Assembly (NCBI GenBank): GCA_036186865.1 | Contig: AP025069.1 | Span: forward strand, 9,556,270-9,620,269 | Reading direction: 5' to 3' | From: Eustoma russellianum | Taxonomy: Eukaryota; Streptophyta; Magnoliopsida; Gentianales; Gentianaceae | Length of the DNA stretch: 64,000 bases | Translations under genes and position numbers: made by a program | Part shown: positions 10,940 through 22,384 of the stretch, in pieces | Position numbering within the stretch: position 1 is the stretch's first letter | Layout: every line of letters starts with the position of its first letter | The notes under the pieces: generated by a model | The model's database searches: none | Seen by the model: the letters and a program-made list of their open reading frames with translations, nothing else | What the model was told of the DNA's origin: nothing

Positions 10940-11215
10940 ACAATTACCGACGAAACTTCGTCGCAAATTTGAAATAACGACGACACATGAAATAGCGACG
11001 CCACAGTAATAGCGACGGACTTTCGTCGCTAGTGCGTCGCAAAATTTTCGACTAAAAACTGAAAACCCTTCTCTTCTTCCCCATTTCTTCCCCCGCCTCT
11101 TCCCACCCCCACGGCGAAATCCCTCTCAGACCCCGGCGAAATCCCTCTCCTCCCCCGGCGAAATTCCATTTCTTCTCCGGTGACCTCCCTTCTCCGGTAG
11201 TTTTCTTCCTATTTC
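10940..11215 (+). promoter_or_regulatory. Presumed promoter and pyrimidine-rich leader of tnpA
   Basis: A third internal cluster of terminal-type motifs (TAGCGACG, CGTCGCTA) lies at about 10940-11050. A C/T-rich stretch follows at 11065-11200 with repeated CGGCGAAATCCCTCTC-like units. Its placement between tnpD and tnpA suggests a separate tnpA promoter and untranslated leader. No experimental evidence is available. Confidence 0.4.
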
Positions 11216-11348
11216 ATTTTTTATGATTTTAATTAGTTATATTTCGTTTTATAATATATACACTACACACGCACACTACATATATATACATTATATATAA
11301 ATATAACACGCACACATATATATATAGACACGCACATATACGCAGTGG

Positions 11349-11815
11349 TGTAGCTTGGGTGTTGGAGGGGATGGCGGAGGGGGATGGGTGGCTGTGGGGG
11401 GGTGGGGCTGGTGGGTGCGGGGGGTTCGGTGGGGAGGGGTGGCTATGCGTGGGGGGGGTGGTGTGGGTGGGGGGGGTGGGGGGGTTGGTTGGCTGGATGG
11501 TGAAGGTTGGGGGCGGTGGGGTGGGGCGGTGGGAGGGAGGGGCGGTGGGGGGGGGAGGGTGGGGGGTGGAGGGTGGGGAGTGGGATGTGTGAAAGGGGGT
11601 GGAGGGAGGGTGGAGAGGGGGGGCGTGGGAGTGGGTGAGGTGGGTGGGGGGGGGGTGGTGTTGGAGGGAGTGGGCTGTGTGCGGGGTGGGCTGTTGGCGG
11701 GAATGGGTGGAGCGGGGGTGGCTGTTGGGCGTGGTGTGGGGGGGGGGTGGGGGGGGGGGGGGTGGCTGTTGGCGGAGTGGGCTGTGGGCGGGGTGGGCTG
11801 TTACAAGTTATCTAT
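11349..11815 (+). repeat. G-rich low-complexity tract
   Basis: About 0.46 kb consists almost only of G with T and occasional A or C on the plus strand, with dozens of runs of three or more G. It contains long open frames in several phases that encode only Gly/Trp/Val-rich strings, so it is treated as non-coding. It separates the presumed tnpA leader from the coding exons and may lie in a 5' intron. G-quadruplex formation is likely from base composition. Confidence 0.8.
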
Positions 11816-12033
11816 CATAAGTATGTATAGGTGATGTACCGAAAAAGGGCTGTTGGTGACTAGGGTGCGTATGCACCAAAATTGTTGTTAAGGTTGAATT
11901 AGTAGAAATGTGGTGTGCTTGGCCAATGAATGATGCATGTACAAACTGTTTTGTAAGAGGTTTGCATATGATTTTCGGTATGATACTAGTTCAAGTGTTT
12001 ACTAAGCTCGAGAGCTGGACATACATTTGTCTT

Positions 12034-12101
12034 TGGAGAGGCCATTAAGGCCGGGAAACCTCCGATAAACGAATAGGTCATGCCGAAATTTTCAAAATTA
12101 T
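12034..12101 (+). repeat. 66-bp repeat in tnpA leader/intron, copy 1
   Basis: This segment, starting GGAGAGGCC and containing the palindromic GGCCATTAAGGCC, recurs with a few changes at 13302-13367. Both copies lie outside the tnpA exons. The origin is unknown. Confidence 0.75.
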
Positions 12102-12219
12102 TAATATCTTGCATTAAATGTATGCAAACACTTGTCATTTTTGGACATCTTATTTGTCTGGCCAACCAACCCTAAACTCGTTGAATGTGCCTTTTAAATT
12201 TTTCACCCTTGCAGATCTG

Positions 12220-14126
12220 ATGGCTAGTGAGGGTTTACCGACTCGATCTACACATGACATCTCAGGAGAGTTTAATATGTTCCTCTCTCAGCATGAGCAG
12301 CTTGGGTCGGTTTCGACCGCAGCTCTTGCTGCGGACGCAGACCTTTTAGGGTCTGCCGAGAGGTCCGCACCCCCCGATCTACGCCGCCACCCACACCCAC
12401 CGGTTCAGCACCTCATCCGGCGTCTGATGCGGCATCGGACGAGGGTGTCATACAAGGGCGTCGTGCCCTCCCTTGGTCATGATACCCATACGTAAGTAAT
12501 AAATTTTTTTAACACGTTTTCAAATATATTTCACGCGTTATTTTTTCCTAACAACTTCACCTCTTTCAGGTTTGCACCGGCGGGCCAGATTTCCGGTTGC
12601 ATCACTCGGTCCTTCCACCTGAGGCAGGACCCAGCTGGATATGCCTGGTCCCGTGTCACCATGCAGACACGTAGATTCTACTGGGATGAGTTTCAGGTAT
12701 TCAAATTTGGTGAATTTCACTTTTTGATACGTAATCGATCATTACTTTTCTAACCACGTTTTTACTTTTCCTCCGTATAATAATTGCAGAAGGCGTACAG
12801 CTGGCCAGCTGACATCGCCCACGACGTGGAGCAGGCCTGGCGGCATAGGGCCGCCAACGCTACAGGGACTTCATCAACTCGCACAAGACCAAGTGGGAGC
12901 GTGACCCCAATTATGCCAGGCCTGCCTACATATCCGAGGCCACCTGGGCGGGGTGGATAGCAGGTTGGATGGACCCTGCTACCCAAGCCCGCAGCGCCCG
13001 GAACGCGGCGAACCGGCGCAGCGGCAATGTACAGGGCCCAGCACCTGCCACACACTCAGGTGGGTCGGTTTCCCACGCCACCACGATGCGTTCTATGGTA
13101 AGTATTTTAATATTGGATTATTTAGATTCATTGATTTCATTGGATTATTTAGATTCATTGATTACATTCATTGACTTAAGTGGATTATTTATATTCATTG
13201 ATTTCTTATGTTGCGCTGTTGTTTTTTTGGTATTCGTATATGGTTAATTTAAGTAGTATATGTGTTCATTTGCCTTTTTTTTTTATTTTTGCTTTGACTT
13301 GGGAGAGGCCTTTAAGGCCGGGATACCTCCAATAAACGAATAGGTCATGCCGAAATTTTTAAAATTATGGATTTCACTAACATATTTTATTTCATTCTTT
13401 CAGCAGGAGGAGACGGGGGAGTGGCCAGCCTCCTACGATCTCTTCTACAAGACGCATCGGAAGAAAGCCTCCGACGGAACGGAGGACTGGATCACGGCGA
13501 AGGCCGCGACATCAGTGTAAGTAGACTACGATATCATTTTTTTTCCTTAGTTTGTTTTATTGCTAAACCCTAAACCCTAACAATTCTTATTCTCATTTCA
13601 GGACGAGTACAACAGACTACTCGCACTTAGGGGAGAAGAGGCCGACAAGAACCGCGCTTATTGGGATGCGGTTCGGACCGTCGGCCCTCAGAATAAGAAG
13701 AAGAGGGAGGTGTACGGGGTGGATCAGCAGCGCCGCGATTCTTTCCCGAAGTTCTGCATCCAGGTGCTTCCTCTGAGGCCAGCACCTCCGCGCCTTCTAC
13801 GGCCCCAGAGAGTCTTTCGCGGGAATCAGAGCATGCGGCGCTGCAGCATGAGGTGGAGACCATCAGGGCGCAGCATGAGGAGAGCGTACGAGCACTGCGG
13901 TCGCAGCTGACTCAGACCCAGCAGGAGCTGCAGCAGTCGCTTCAGCAGGCGCTTCAGAGGCGGTTGAGCATGCGCAGCAGCAGACGATGCAGGTGCAGCA
14001 GCAGACGAACCAGCAAATCTCGCAGCTATCGCATCTCATCTCTATATTTCCAGCTCCTCGCAGCCTCAGCCTCCCCCTGATGGTCACTCTTCTCCGCATG
14101 ATCCCCCTCCATCTTCCTCTGCATAG
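12220..14126 (+). pseudogene. tnpA: CACTA regulatory transposase, tnpA/Transposase_24 type
   Basis: Five exons with GT-AG borders can be read: 12220-12491 (ATG in the exon opening at 12215), 12570-12696, 12790-13097, 13404-13516 and 13602-14126. Joined exons show the Transposase_24 core: ITRSFHLRQDPAGYAWS, RRFYWDEFQ, KAYSWPADI, KWERDPNYARPAYIS, WPASYDLFYKTHRKK, WITAKAATSV and DEYNRLLALRG. A Gln/Glu-rich coiled coil follows (RALRSQLTQTQQELQQSLQQ). Characterised TnpA proteins bind the subterminal motifs and assist transposition. Only about two frameshifts are seen in the main path, near 12850 and 13720, far fewer than in tnpD. The first exon matches the family only weakly, so the true start could lie upstream. 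Confidence 0.8.
13302..13367 (+). repeat. 66-bp repeat in tnpA intron 3, copy 2
   Basis: This is the second copy of the segment at 12034-12101. It opens GGAGAGGCC, keeps the palindrome as GGCCTTTAAGGCC and ends in an AAAATTAT stretch shortly before the next splice acceptor. Confidence 0.75.
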
Positions 14127-14409
14127 TATTTCATTTTTTGATTTTTCGTACAGTCTATTTCGTTATTGTATTGACATATTCTTTGTACTTTTATTTTATA
14201 TGACATTTATACGGATTCTATTTCGTTTGTGTTGTTTACGAACTTCAATACGCAAGTACTGTATTTCTGTATAACATTCGTACAAATGATTTAATATACA
14301 AAATAAAATATTTAAAAAATTAAATAATAATAAAAACTATTTAATTAATAATATATTGTATTATTTATAAATTAAAAATTTAATATTTAATATTAAATTA
14401 TTAAATATT

Positions 14410-14825
14410 AAATTAAAAATAGCGACGAACCTGCGACGAAAACGAAATGTCGCAGACCGGAAATAAAAAAATCAAAAATTTAAAAATAGCGACGAAAAAA
14501 TATACCGACGAAACTTTGCGACGAAATAATATGTCGCAGAAAGGAAATAAAAAAATAAAAAATTATAAAATAGCGACGAAAAAATACACCGACGAAACAA
14601 CGACGGCAATAACAGGTCGCAGAACTGACAGATTTTCGTCGCAACTGTGCGACGAAACACCGACGAAATTTTTCCGTCCCAATATAGCGACGCTTCACCG
14701 ACGAAATTCACTTTGCGACAAGCCGTATCGCGACCTACTTTTTTCGTCGATATTCGTCGCAATATGCCTGTAGCGACGAAATAGCGACGATTTTTTCTGT
14801 CGCTATATGTCTTTTTTTTGTGGTG
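14410..14825. repeat. Right subterminal motif array of the CACTA element
   Basis: Dense AGCGACGAA, ACCGACGAA and TTCGTCGC units continue up to the terminal TTTTTTGTGGTG. This is the counterpart of the left array at 4668-5095. The density suggests the TnpA-type binding region of the right end. Confidence 0.75.
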
Positions 14826-14945
14826 TGAATACCTGTTCGAATTTGACTTGTTAACAAATAATTACCGAACGAATACGAGCCGAACACAAACCGAACTCGA
14901 ACAGTTTGCGAGCGGCTCGGTTCGTTCAACAGCCCTACCGCTGCC

Positions 14946-15426
14946 CCTCCTAAGTAAAGGCAAGATTTGGCGTCCTCTTGATGACTCCATCTAAAATACA
15001 ATATGGATAGCCATTTCCGGCTGCCCGTTGATTTCTTAAAAGTTTCATAACTGAGTAATGATCTCTATGGCTAGTGGATAAAAAGCGTTTAGAAAGAAAA
15101 ACAAGAACAAAAAATAATAAAATAAAAAAAAGCTACTTCAAACGCAAGGAGAGATCACAGTTCAATCATTTGATGTTCTGGTGAAAAAAGATAGAGAGAA
15201 ATGCGTTTATCCTCTATAAAGATTCATTGTGGAAAGTGAAAACACAATAGGTAGCTCCTCTAGTACGGTATAAAACAATATCAAATTATGAACATACAAT
15301 TCTATGTTTAATTATATATATATTTTTTAAAAGAACTCTGCAGGTATCCAGAATATATGATATCAGAGTCAACTACTAATTGAAAAGACGTACCTAAACT
15401 TCAGGCAGAGAAAGAGAATGGCTATG
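14946..15426. other. Non-coding DNA between two insertions
   Basis: No coding potential or repeat signature was recognised. It is bounded by the hAT-like target duplication on the left and the SIRE-type target duplication on the right. Confidence 0.4.
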
Positions 15427-15431
15427 AAGTT

Positions 15432-16858
15432 TGTTGGAATGTTTTAAGTTTTGATGATTTGCATATTTCACACTTCGCACACCTGCATAAGGCGCCTAAT
15501 GTGAAGTGTCTGAAAGTCAGTATACTTCGAACCCTTACATAAGGCGCCTAATGTAAAGTTCCTGGAGACCAGTACACTTCGAAGGCCTACATAAGGCGCT
15601 TCATGTGAAATGTTTGGATTCCAATACACTTCGAACGCCTACATCAGGCACTTCATGTGTCAAGAAGAAAAATAGTATACTTTGAACGCTTGAACAAGTG
15701 CTTCATGTGGCATTACAAAGTCAAATGAACTTCCCCCCAAAATGGGCAACGAACATCAAGTGTCTTTTGATAAAAGTCAGGATTACTTCGAACAAGTATG
15801 AAGGATGAAGATGAGGCGCTTCATGTGACTTCGAACGAGTTCTTTGTCCACTTAAGAGGCCTTTTATGTAACATCGAACGCCTGTTCAAAACCGCATAGG
15901 CAACTCCATGTCACATGAACAACTGTTCATTAAACACTTAAGGCGCTTCATGTGATTAACGTCACAAATGTCTTATGCTTTGTTTTCTACGCTTACTTGA
16001 CATTTGTACCCTCTCTTTTGGTGCAATTTCACAGGTTATCTCTCACTCTTGGAGAAGTCCTATTTCTCTTTGAGCTCTCAACAAAAAGCTTCCTCAAGAA
16101 GCTTTCATCCATCCAAGAGAAGATCTCCAAAGATGAGGACATGTCATCACAAGAAGACAAAACCCATTATTGGTCACTGTAAGGTTTCAAACGGCTGCAA
16201 GTTTAAAGAGATAAAACAAGGGCTTCATCTTTTCATCTCCAACTTTCTACTATCAAAACTATCAAGTTTCTCTCAAAGTTTAAGCTCTCAAAATAGTTGT
16301 AACATTGTATATTTACTTTATTGTTGAGAGTTATGTTGTAAAGAAGAAGAGTCTTCTTCTTGTTGAGTGAAGATTGTGAGAGACTGTGTAGATTATTGGT
16401 CAAGAAGCAAGGGTGCTTCTTGTTTGAAGAAATCCAGACCTTGGAGAGTTAGTTGATAGTGTTGTGGTGCACTATACTCCCTACAAGAATTCCTTGAGGT
16501 GCAGGGAAGTTCTTGGAGGCTAGACTCAAGGGGTTGGGTTTTCTTGGTTGTGGTCTAGGCAAGTGGCCTAGTTTTATTTTGTATTTGGATTTTGTTTGTG
16601 ATTGTTGTTCCTCCCCAGAAGAAATAACAATCCCCCTTCAAAATTCCTTCTTGAAGGTAGAGGAGTAGAGTAACTTTGACTTGAACCTCTATACATACTG
16701 TGTTCTTTTACTCTTCCGTACATATCTTATTAGTCATTTAAAGACACATCCAAGTATTGATTTGCACTCCAAAAAACAAAAAACATCGAAGAAAATATCA
16801 TACTTGGCAAACACAACTATTCAACCGCCCTTCTAGTTTGTTTTAAAGGGACCTAAGA
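15432..16858 (+). repeat. 5' LTR of family A element
   Basis: The 1,427-bp LTR pairs with 24358-25793. The first ~500 bases are a string of units with CTTCGAACGCC, TAAGGCGC and CTTCATGTG. The second half is less repetitive and contains a CTTCAAGAAGCTT-type region, consistent with a U3 repeat array followed by R-U5. Frames inside it are incidental. Confidence 0.92.
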
Positions 16859-16860
16859 AT

Positions 16861-16872
16861 TGGTATCAGAGC
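16861..16872 (+). promoter_or_regulatory. Primer-binding site (initiator Met tRNA)
   Basis: TGGTATCAGAGC lies two bases after the 5' LTR end and is the standard complement to the 3' end of plant initiator methionine tRNA, used to prime minus-strand synthesis. Confidence 0.95.
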
Positions 16873-16923
16873 GAAATCTTGAAATATTTGAGTTCAAATA
16901 GCAATATTTGAATCTTTAAAGTA

Positions 16924-18801
16924 ATGGATCCTTTAGTTTTGAAGATGCTAGTTCTCCTAGTGGTGATGCTTCTAGAAGAAGAAGACAAGAAATGACTACT
17001 TCCCCTTCCATTTCTAATGTCCATGTCAAAGTTTCTATGTTTGAATCCTCAAACTACCCACTGTGGAAAATCCAACATGGAAGCATATTTACGTTCTTGT
17101 GGGTATCGTATATGGAGAGAAGTAGTCAAAAGGGTCTACTATTCCTTTGATGTTGATGATCCTACTCCGGAAGAGGAGTTACAATTTGCCATAAATAGCA
17201 AAGCTCTTGCTATTTTGAATAGCTCTCTATCACCAAATGAGAGGCTCAAATACAAGGAGTTCCAGTCCGCACATGAAGCTTGGACAAAGTTGGAGATGAT
17301 CCATTAAGGGACATCTCAATGAGAAAAGGCCAAGAGGAGACACTCATTAAACAATTCTATAATTTCAGATGTCCCCAAAGGTGAGAAGATTGAAGAATCC
17401 ATCCAAAGATTTACTAAGCTTGTCAACCTACCCATGGGCGGTTGGCAAAAAGATTGAACAAAAGAATCTCAACCATTGCTTCCTAAATAGTTTAGGAAGA
17501 GAACGGAATGCAAAAGATCACGGCAATTGAAGAGTCGAAGGATCTTGAAACAATTACTTTGAATGAGCTTTACGATAATCTTATCACTTATGAGATTACC
17601 TTGAAGCTCAAGAGAAAAATAATCCTATAAGAAGTTCGTCGAAGGCTCTCGCATGCGAATCGGAAGAGTCAGATTATGAAGTCGGACTTTTTGTTCGAAG
17701 ATTTAGACAATTCGCAAGGAAGAATTAAGATGAAGAGGGTCATTAAAGAAAAGGTCTCCAAGGACAAGGTGAAGGACCAAGAGAACAAATGCTATAAATG
17801 TGGGAAGTTTGGTCACTTCATGAAGGATTGCAGGGTGAAGGAGCTGCAACTCAAAGACGAAAGCCATCTACCAACAGAAGAAGGCTTTACAAGCGGAAGT
17901 AGCTCATTGGGAGAGCATTCTTTCCGAATCCGAGAGCAAAAATGGCGACAATGATGATCTAGTTCTCACGGGGTTCAACAATGATGACCTTGAAAAGGAT
18001 TTCTACGCTTCAATGGCCATTGACGACGACATGGAGGTATGCACTATTTTATCTCATTATAGGTTGCAAGATGAAAAAGATGACTTAGTGCAAGAAAATA
18101 ATTTTTTGGATATGAAGTATAAACGTGTCAAAAAGGATTTTAGAGCATGCTTAAATGAATACAATGACACGTTAGAGAATCACATCGCATTGCAACTTGA
18201 GTATGACATTTTACTAACCATGCATGTGATTGCACTTAAAGAGAAGCATGACTTGATGAAATCAAGCTCATCTTCTCAAATCCCTTTGAAGAAGAAAATT
18301 CTTCAAAAGGATAGTGCTAAAATGAATGAAAAAGTTAAGGATGCATCTACATCAAGCATGAAAGCAAAAATTAAACCTAGCATCATGTATGCATCTAAAA
18401 ACGGAAAATTAAAGGAGCAAGCATCATTGATCAAGGAGTCTAAGACCTCCTTGAAGAAGCAAAGACACATGCCTAAAGGCAAGGCTAATTCATCAAAGGT
18501 GTCAAAACCTTTCGTAAAATCCGTGACAAACGCTTCTTCCTTGATTCCAAGGAATTCTATTCCAAAAAGTGAATCACGGAATGTGCCAATGCACAAACAT
18601 ACTCATCCACACAAACCACCACTCCTACATGTTTTTATTTGCAACAAAAAGGGTCATGTAGAAAGAGTATGTAGAGCTAAAAATAATAAGAATCTTGTGT
18701 GGGTGCCGAAAGGCGAAGTGAAGATGACTAACCTTCAAGGACCCAAAATAAAAAGGGTACCAATATCATATGGTTCATTTGCAGGCCCTAGCACTAAATG
18801 A
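16924..18801 (+). pseudogene. gag: gag region of family A element
   Basis: The start ATG at 16924 is followed within about ten bases by a frame change that splits it from the UBN2-type capsid region (LRSCGYRIWREVVKRVYYSF, LAILNSSLSPNERLKYKEF, HEAWTKLEMIH; 17017-17307). Further breaks follow. A CCHC zinc knuckle CYKCGKFGHFMKDC lies near 17795. A Lys/Ser-rich coiled region (18013-18801) ends in a second knuckle, ICNKKGHVERVC, whose first Cys is replaced. Two knuckles are usual in this lineage. Gag packages the RNA in cytoplasmic particles. At least three frameshifts make this copy non-functional. Confidence 0.85.
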
Positions 18802-21800
18802 AGAAAGGGACAACAAGAAAGTCAAATGGGTCATGGACAATGGGTGTTCCAACCATATGGTGGGAGACAAAAGTCTCTTCCATAGACTCACTATGCAAAA
18901 TGGAGGAGTTGTCCACTTTGGAGGTAGCAAAGGCCAAATCAAAGGACAAGGTATCGTGGGTAACAATTCCTTCTCTCTTAGTGATGTCTTATATGTTGTA
19001 GGATTAAAGTTTAACTTGATAAGTGTCTGTCAACTATGTGATGCTAATTATGAAGTTACGTTTTTGAAAACAAAGTGTGATGTGAAAAAAAGATAATACT
19101 ACTTTATTTGAGGCTTTGAGATTCAAAAACATTTACAAACTTAGCATCAATGATTTAGTTTCACAAAATGTATCTTGCCTAGTTGCTAAAAATGATTTGA
19201 CGCATCTATGGCATAGACGTCTCGGACACATATGTTCCAAAACATTTAAATTTATTTGCAAAAATAATAAGGTCCGAGGCCTTCCGAAAATGAGTTTTGA
19301 AAACCAAGACTTGTGTCAAAAGGCAAAGCTTGTGAAACAAGATTTAAACCAAAAACCAACATATCCACCTCCAAACCCCTATAATTATTACATATGGATT
19401 TGTATGGGGATGTTGGGACAAAAAGTTTTGGTGGTAAACATTACACCTTCGTGGTAGTAGATGACTATACTCGTTATACATGGGTGGTGTTTCTTGCAAA
19501 GAAAAATGATGCATGTAGTGAGTTTATGAATTTGAGTAGATAATTAGAAAATCACATGGGTGACACCATTAAAGCCATACGAAGTGATCGTGGTGGTGAG
19601 TTTGATGGTGAGTTTGAAAGGTTTTGTGAATCCAAAGGATACTCACACGACATTTTGTCTCCTAAAACTCCAAAACAAAATGGTGTAGCCGAACGAAAGA
19701 ATAGAACTCTACAAAAAATATGTAGAGCAATGTTAAATGAGTTCGGTTTACCCAAGTATTTTTTGGCCCAAAGCGGTAACTGCTGCTTGTCATGTGATCA
19801 ATCGTGTATATTTGAGACCTTACCTAAATATGACACCTTATGAGCTTTGGAATGGCAAAGTCCCAACATTGAGTATTTTAAAGTGTTTGGGTGTAAGTGT
19901 TTCATATTTAGCACCAAAGACACTTTGGACAAACTTGACCTCAAAACGGATGAAGGTATATATTTAGGTTATGCCTCAAATAGTAAAGCATTTTGTGTTT
20001 TCAACAAAAGGAGTCAAAAGGTAGAAGAATCAACCCATGTTAAGTTTAACGAGTCACTTAATGACGAGCCTAAACTTAATGAGGATTGTGAAGAAAATGA
20101 AGATGTGGCTCCTCAAGAAGAAATTCTTGAAGACATTCTAACGTTTTCTCATCAACAAGAAATTGTTGATAAGTCTCCAAACGGAAACATCTTCATTGAT
20201 TTAAGAGTAGAACCTATTGAAGGTACTCCACCACCTAGTGTGCATGAACTTAGTGAGTCAAATAGAAATATTTCTCATACTCATCTTGTTGATACACAAA
20301 ATGTTGAAAATGCATCTCATATTCTGAAAAATGATAATCATCTAAATGATGATGATACGTCACTTTCGGAAAGTGATCATGAGGAAGTTGGAGGTGATAT
20401 CTCCAAACTTCCTAGATCGTTCAAGCATAAAAGTTCTCACCCACACGAGTTGGTCATAGATGATTTAAATAGGGGTATCACTATACGAATGCAATATAGA
20501 GAGAATGCATTCGTTTCTCTCATAGAGCTTAAAAACGTTAAGGATGCACTTCTTGATGAAAATTGGATCTTGGCTATGCAAGAAGAACTAAACCAATTTG
20601 AAAGAAGTGATGTTTGGGAATTGGTTCTCAAACCACTTGATCATCCCATTATTGGTACGAAATAGGTATTTCGTAACAAGATGGATGATCAAGGAAATGT
20701 CACTAGAAATAAAGCTAGACTAGTTGCTCAAGGATACCGTCACGAAGAAGATATTGATTTTGATGAGACATTTACACCCGTAGCACGGCTTGAAGCCATT
20801 AGAATGTTATTGGCATATGCTTGCTATAAAGATTTTAAACTTTACCAAATGGATGCTAAATCCGCCTTATTGAATGATGTTATTCCAGAAGAAGTGTATG
20901 TTGCACAACCTCCCGGGTTTGAATGTCATGACTTACCACATCATGTATTCAAACTTAAAAAGGCTCTTTACGGCCTTAAACAAGCTCCTAGAGCTTGGTA
21001 CGAGAGGTTAAGTACTTTTCTTATTAATAATGGATTCTCAAGTGGTAAAGTTGACACTACTTTGTTTATCAAAGAACAAAGTAAAAAAAATCAATTAATT
21101 GTACAAGTATATGTTGATGATATTATTTTTTGTGCTACTAACAATTATCTTTGTGAGCAATTTGCTAGTTTAATGCATGGTGAATTCGAGATGAGCATGG
21201 TGAGCGAACTTAACTACTTTCTCGGGCTTCAAATCAAGCAAACTCAAGAAGGTGTGTATATCTCTCAAACCAAATACACAACGGACTTGCTCAAAAAGTA
21301 CAATTTTGATGAAGGCAGAGAAGTAAACACTCCAATGAGCACAAGTGCAAAGCTTGACAAGGATGAAAAAGGAAAGCAATTCGAGATAACCTTGTATCGT
21401 GGCATTATAAGGAGTCTGCTTTATTTGACTGCGAGTAGACCCGATATTTTACTTGTAGTGTGCTTATGTGCTAGATTTCAAAGTGATCCTAGGGAAATGC
21501 ATCTAGTTGCAGTAAAACGTATTTTTAGTACCTTAGGTGTACTTTGTAATTTGGGTTATTTTATCCTAAAAATGCATGTTTTGATTTAAGAGGTATTGTG
21601 ACTCCGATTATGCGGGGAGTCTTGTTGATAGAAAGGGCACATCCGGGACTTGTCAATTTCTTGGTTATTGTCTTGTTTCCTGGTTTCAAGAAATAAAACA
21701 ATGTCTCTCTTTCTACGGCGGAATCCGAATGTGTCAGCCACCTCTTGTTGTGCACAATTGTTATGGATGACAAACACATTAAACGATTATAACATTCACT

Positions 21801-22048
21801 TCTCTAAAGTGTCTATTTTGTGTGATAACACGTCTAATATCAATAGTGTACAAAATCCCATCCAACATCGTAGGACTAAGAACATTGAAGTAAGATATCA
21901 TTTCATACGTGATTGTGTACAAAAGAACTTGGTTAGTGTGGAATTTGTTCAAACACGTGACCAATTAACAAACATATTTGCGAAACCCTTGCCTAATGAT
22001 GTCTTTGCATCCATAAGAAGCAGGTTGGGGTTACTTAACATAGGTTGA
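18770..22048 (+). pseudogene. pol: pol region of family A element (protease, integrase, RT, RNase H)
   Basis: Order of motifs: aspartic protease region with WVMDNGCSNHM, where the active-site D-S-G reads D-N-G; integrase zinc region HLWHRRLGHICSKTF, with part of the Cys pair lost at LCQKAK; integrase core with VVVDDYTRYTW, IRSDRGGEFDGEF and NGVAERKNRTLQ; RT with YQMDAKSALLN, LKKALYGLKQAPRAWYERL and YVDDIIF; then RNase H and the end TNIFAKPLPNDVF at 22048. Breaks include frameshifts near 19090, 19450, 19790 and 21590 and an in-frame stop at 20663. Integrase D and E and the RT YVDD remain. The D-S-G change alone would probably stop polyprotein processing. Confidence 0.9.
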
Positions 22049-22089
22049 TATTAACCCATCTTAAGTTCGAGCAATAAAATTTTAAAATT

Positions 22090-22380
22090 TTCAAGGTCAG
22101 TAAACATAAGGCGCTTCATCACTATTAGTTCAGACGTTCAATGTCACATTAAGTGCCTGATGCTAAGGGTGTCACTCGTTCGAAGTGACACCAGACGCTT
22201 TATATCTCTAGAAATAAGAGTTCAAAGTAGCATTAAGCGCTTTATACAAACTGTTTCACTTGTTCAATGTGACATTAAGCGCTTAATCTGCTCACCCACA
22301 ACCGTTCAATGTCACTTTAGCTGCTTAATCCTAGTTTATGAAGTCGTTCGAAGTGACATAAGACGCCTAAACCCTAGTAA
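22090..22380 (+). repeat. LTR-type palindromic repeats in the pol/env-like spacer
   Basis: Units such as AAGGCGCTTCATC, CGTTCGAAGTGACA, TGACATTAAGCGCTTAAT and AAGACGCCTAAAC repeat the vocabulary of the family A LTR array (GCGCTT, TTCGAA, GTGACATTAAG) in the spacer between pol and the env-like ORF. The repeats lie upstream of the TATA-like box at 22657. Confidence 0.75.
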
Positions 22381-22384
22381 TTCA

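Larger units (their letters stand above)
4655..14825 (+). mobile_element. CACTA-superfamily (En/Spm-like) DNA transposon
   Basis: Termini read CACCACAAAAAGAA at the left and the inverse, ending TTTTTGTGGTG, at the right. The 3-bp target duplication TGA sits at 4652-4654 and 14826-14828, as expected for this superfamily. The terminal base pattern is CACCA rather than CACTA. Both ends carry dense arrays of a TAGCGACGA/TCGTCGCTA motif, the usual layout for TnpA-type binding sites. Inside are a tnpD-like gene, a tnpA-like gene and two antisense small ORFs. Multiple stops in tnpD imply that the copy is not autonomous. Length is about 10.17 kb including a 10-base gap. Confidence 0.92.
4455..14937. 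mobile_element. Small hAT-like non-autonomous element, split by a CACTA insertion
   Basis: The left end reads TAGGCGTGTTAATGAACCGA and the right end is the near-inverse of it, reading inward as TAGGGCTGTTGAACGAACCG. Flanking 8-mers are CCGTTGCT (4447-4454) and CCGCTGCC (14938-14945), six of eight matching, which fits the 8-bp duplication of hAT elements. Subterminal GAGCCGAAC/GTTCGGCTC copies face each other. The element proper is only about 0.3 kb (4455-4654 plus 14829-14937). The rest is the nested CACTA element. No transposase is encoded in it. Confidence 0.65.

Noticed and set aside
10724..10972. Met/Lys-rich small ORF MKMKMNMKMRMK
   Set aside because: It is the wrong frame of the acidic Glu/Asp tail of tnpD.
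11355..11834. 159-codon open frame rich in Gly, Trp and Val
   Set aside because: It lies wholly in the G-rich low-complexity tract. Overlapping frames are open for the same compositional reason and no domain is present.
15952..16327. Open frames inside the 5' LTR, and the matching ones at 24994-25209
   Set aside because: They lie in LTR non-coding sequence, differ between the two LTRs in frame and start, and have no domain.
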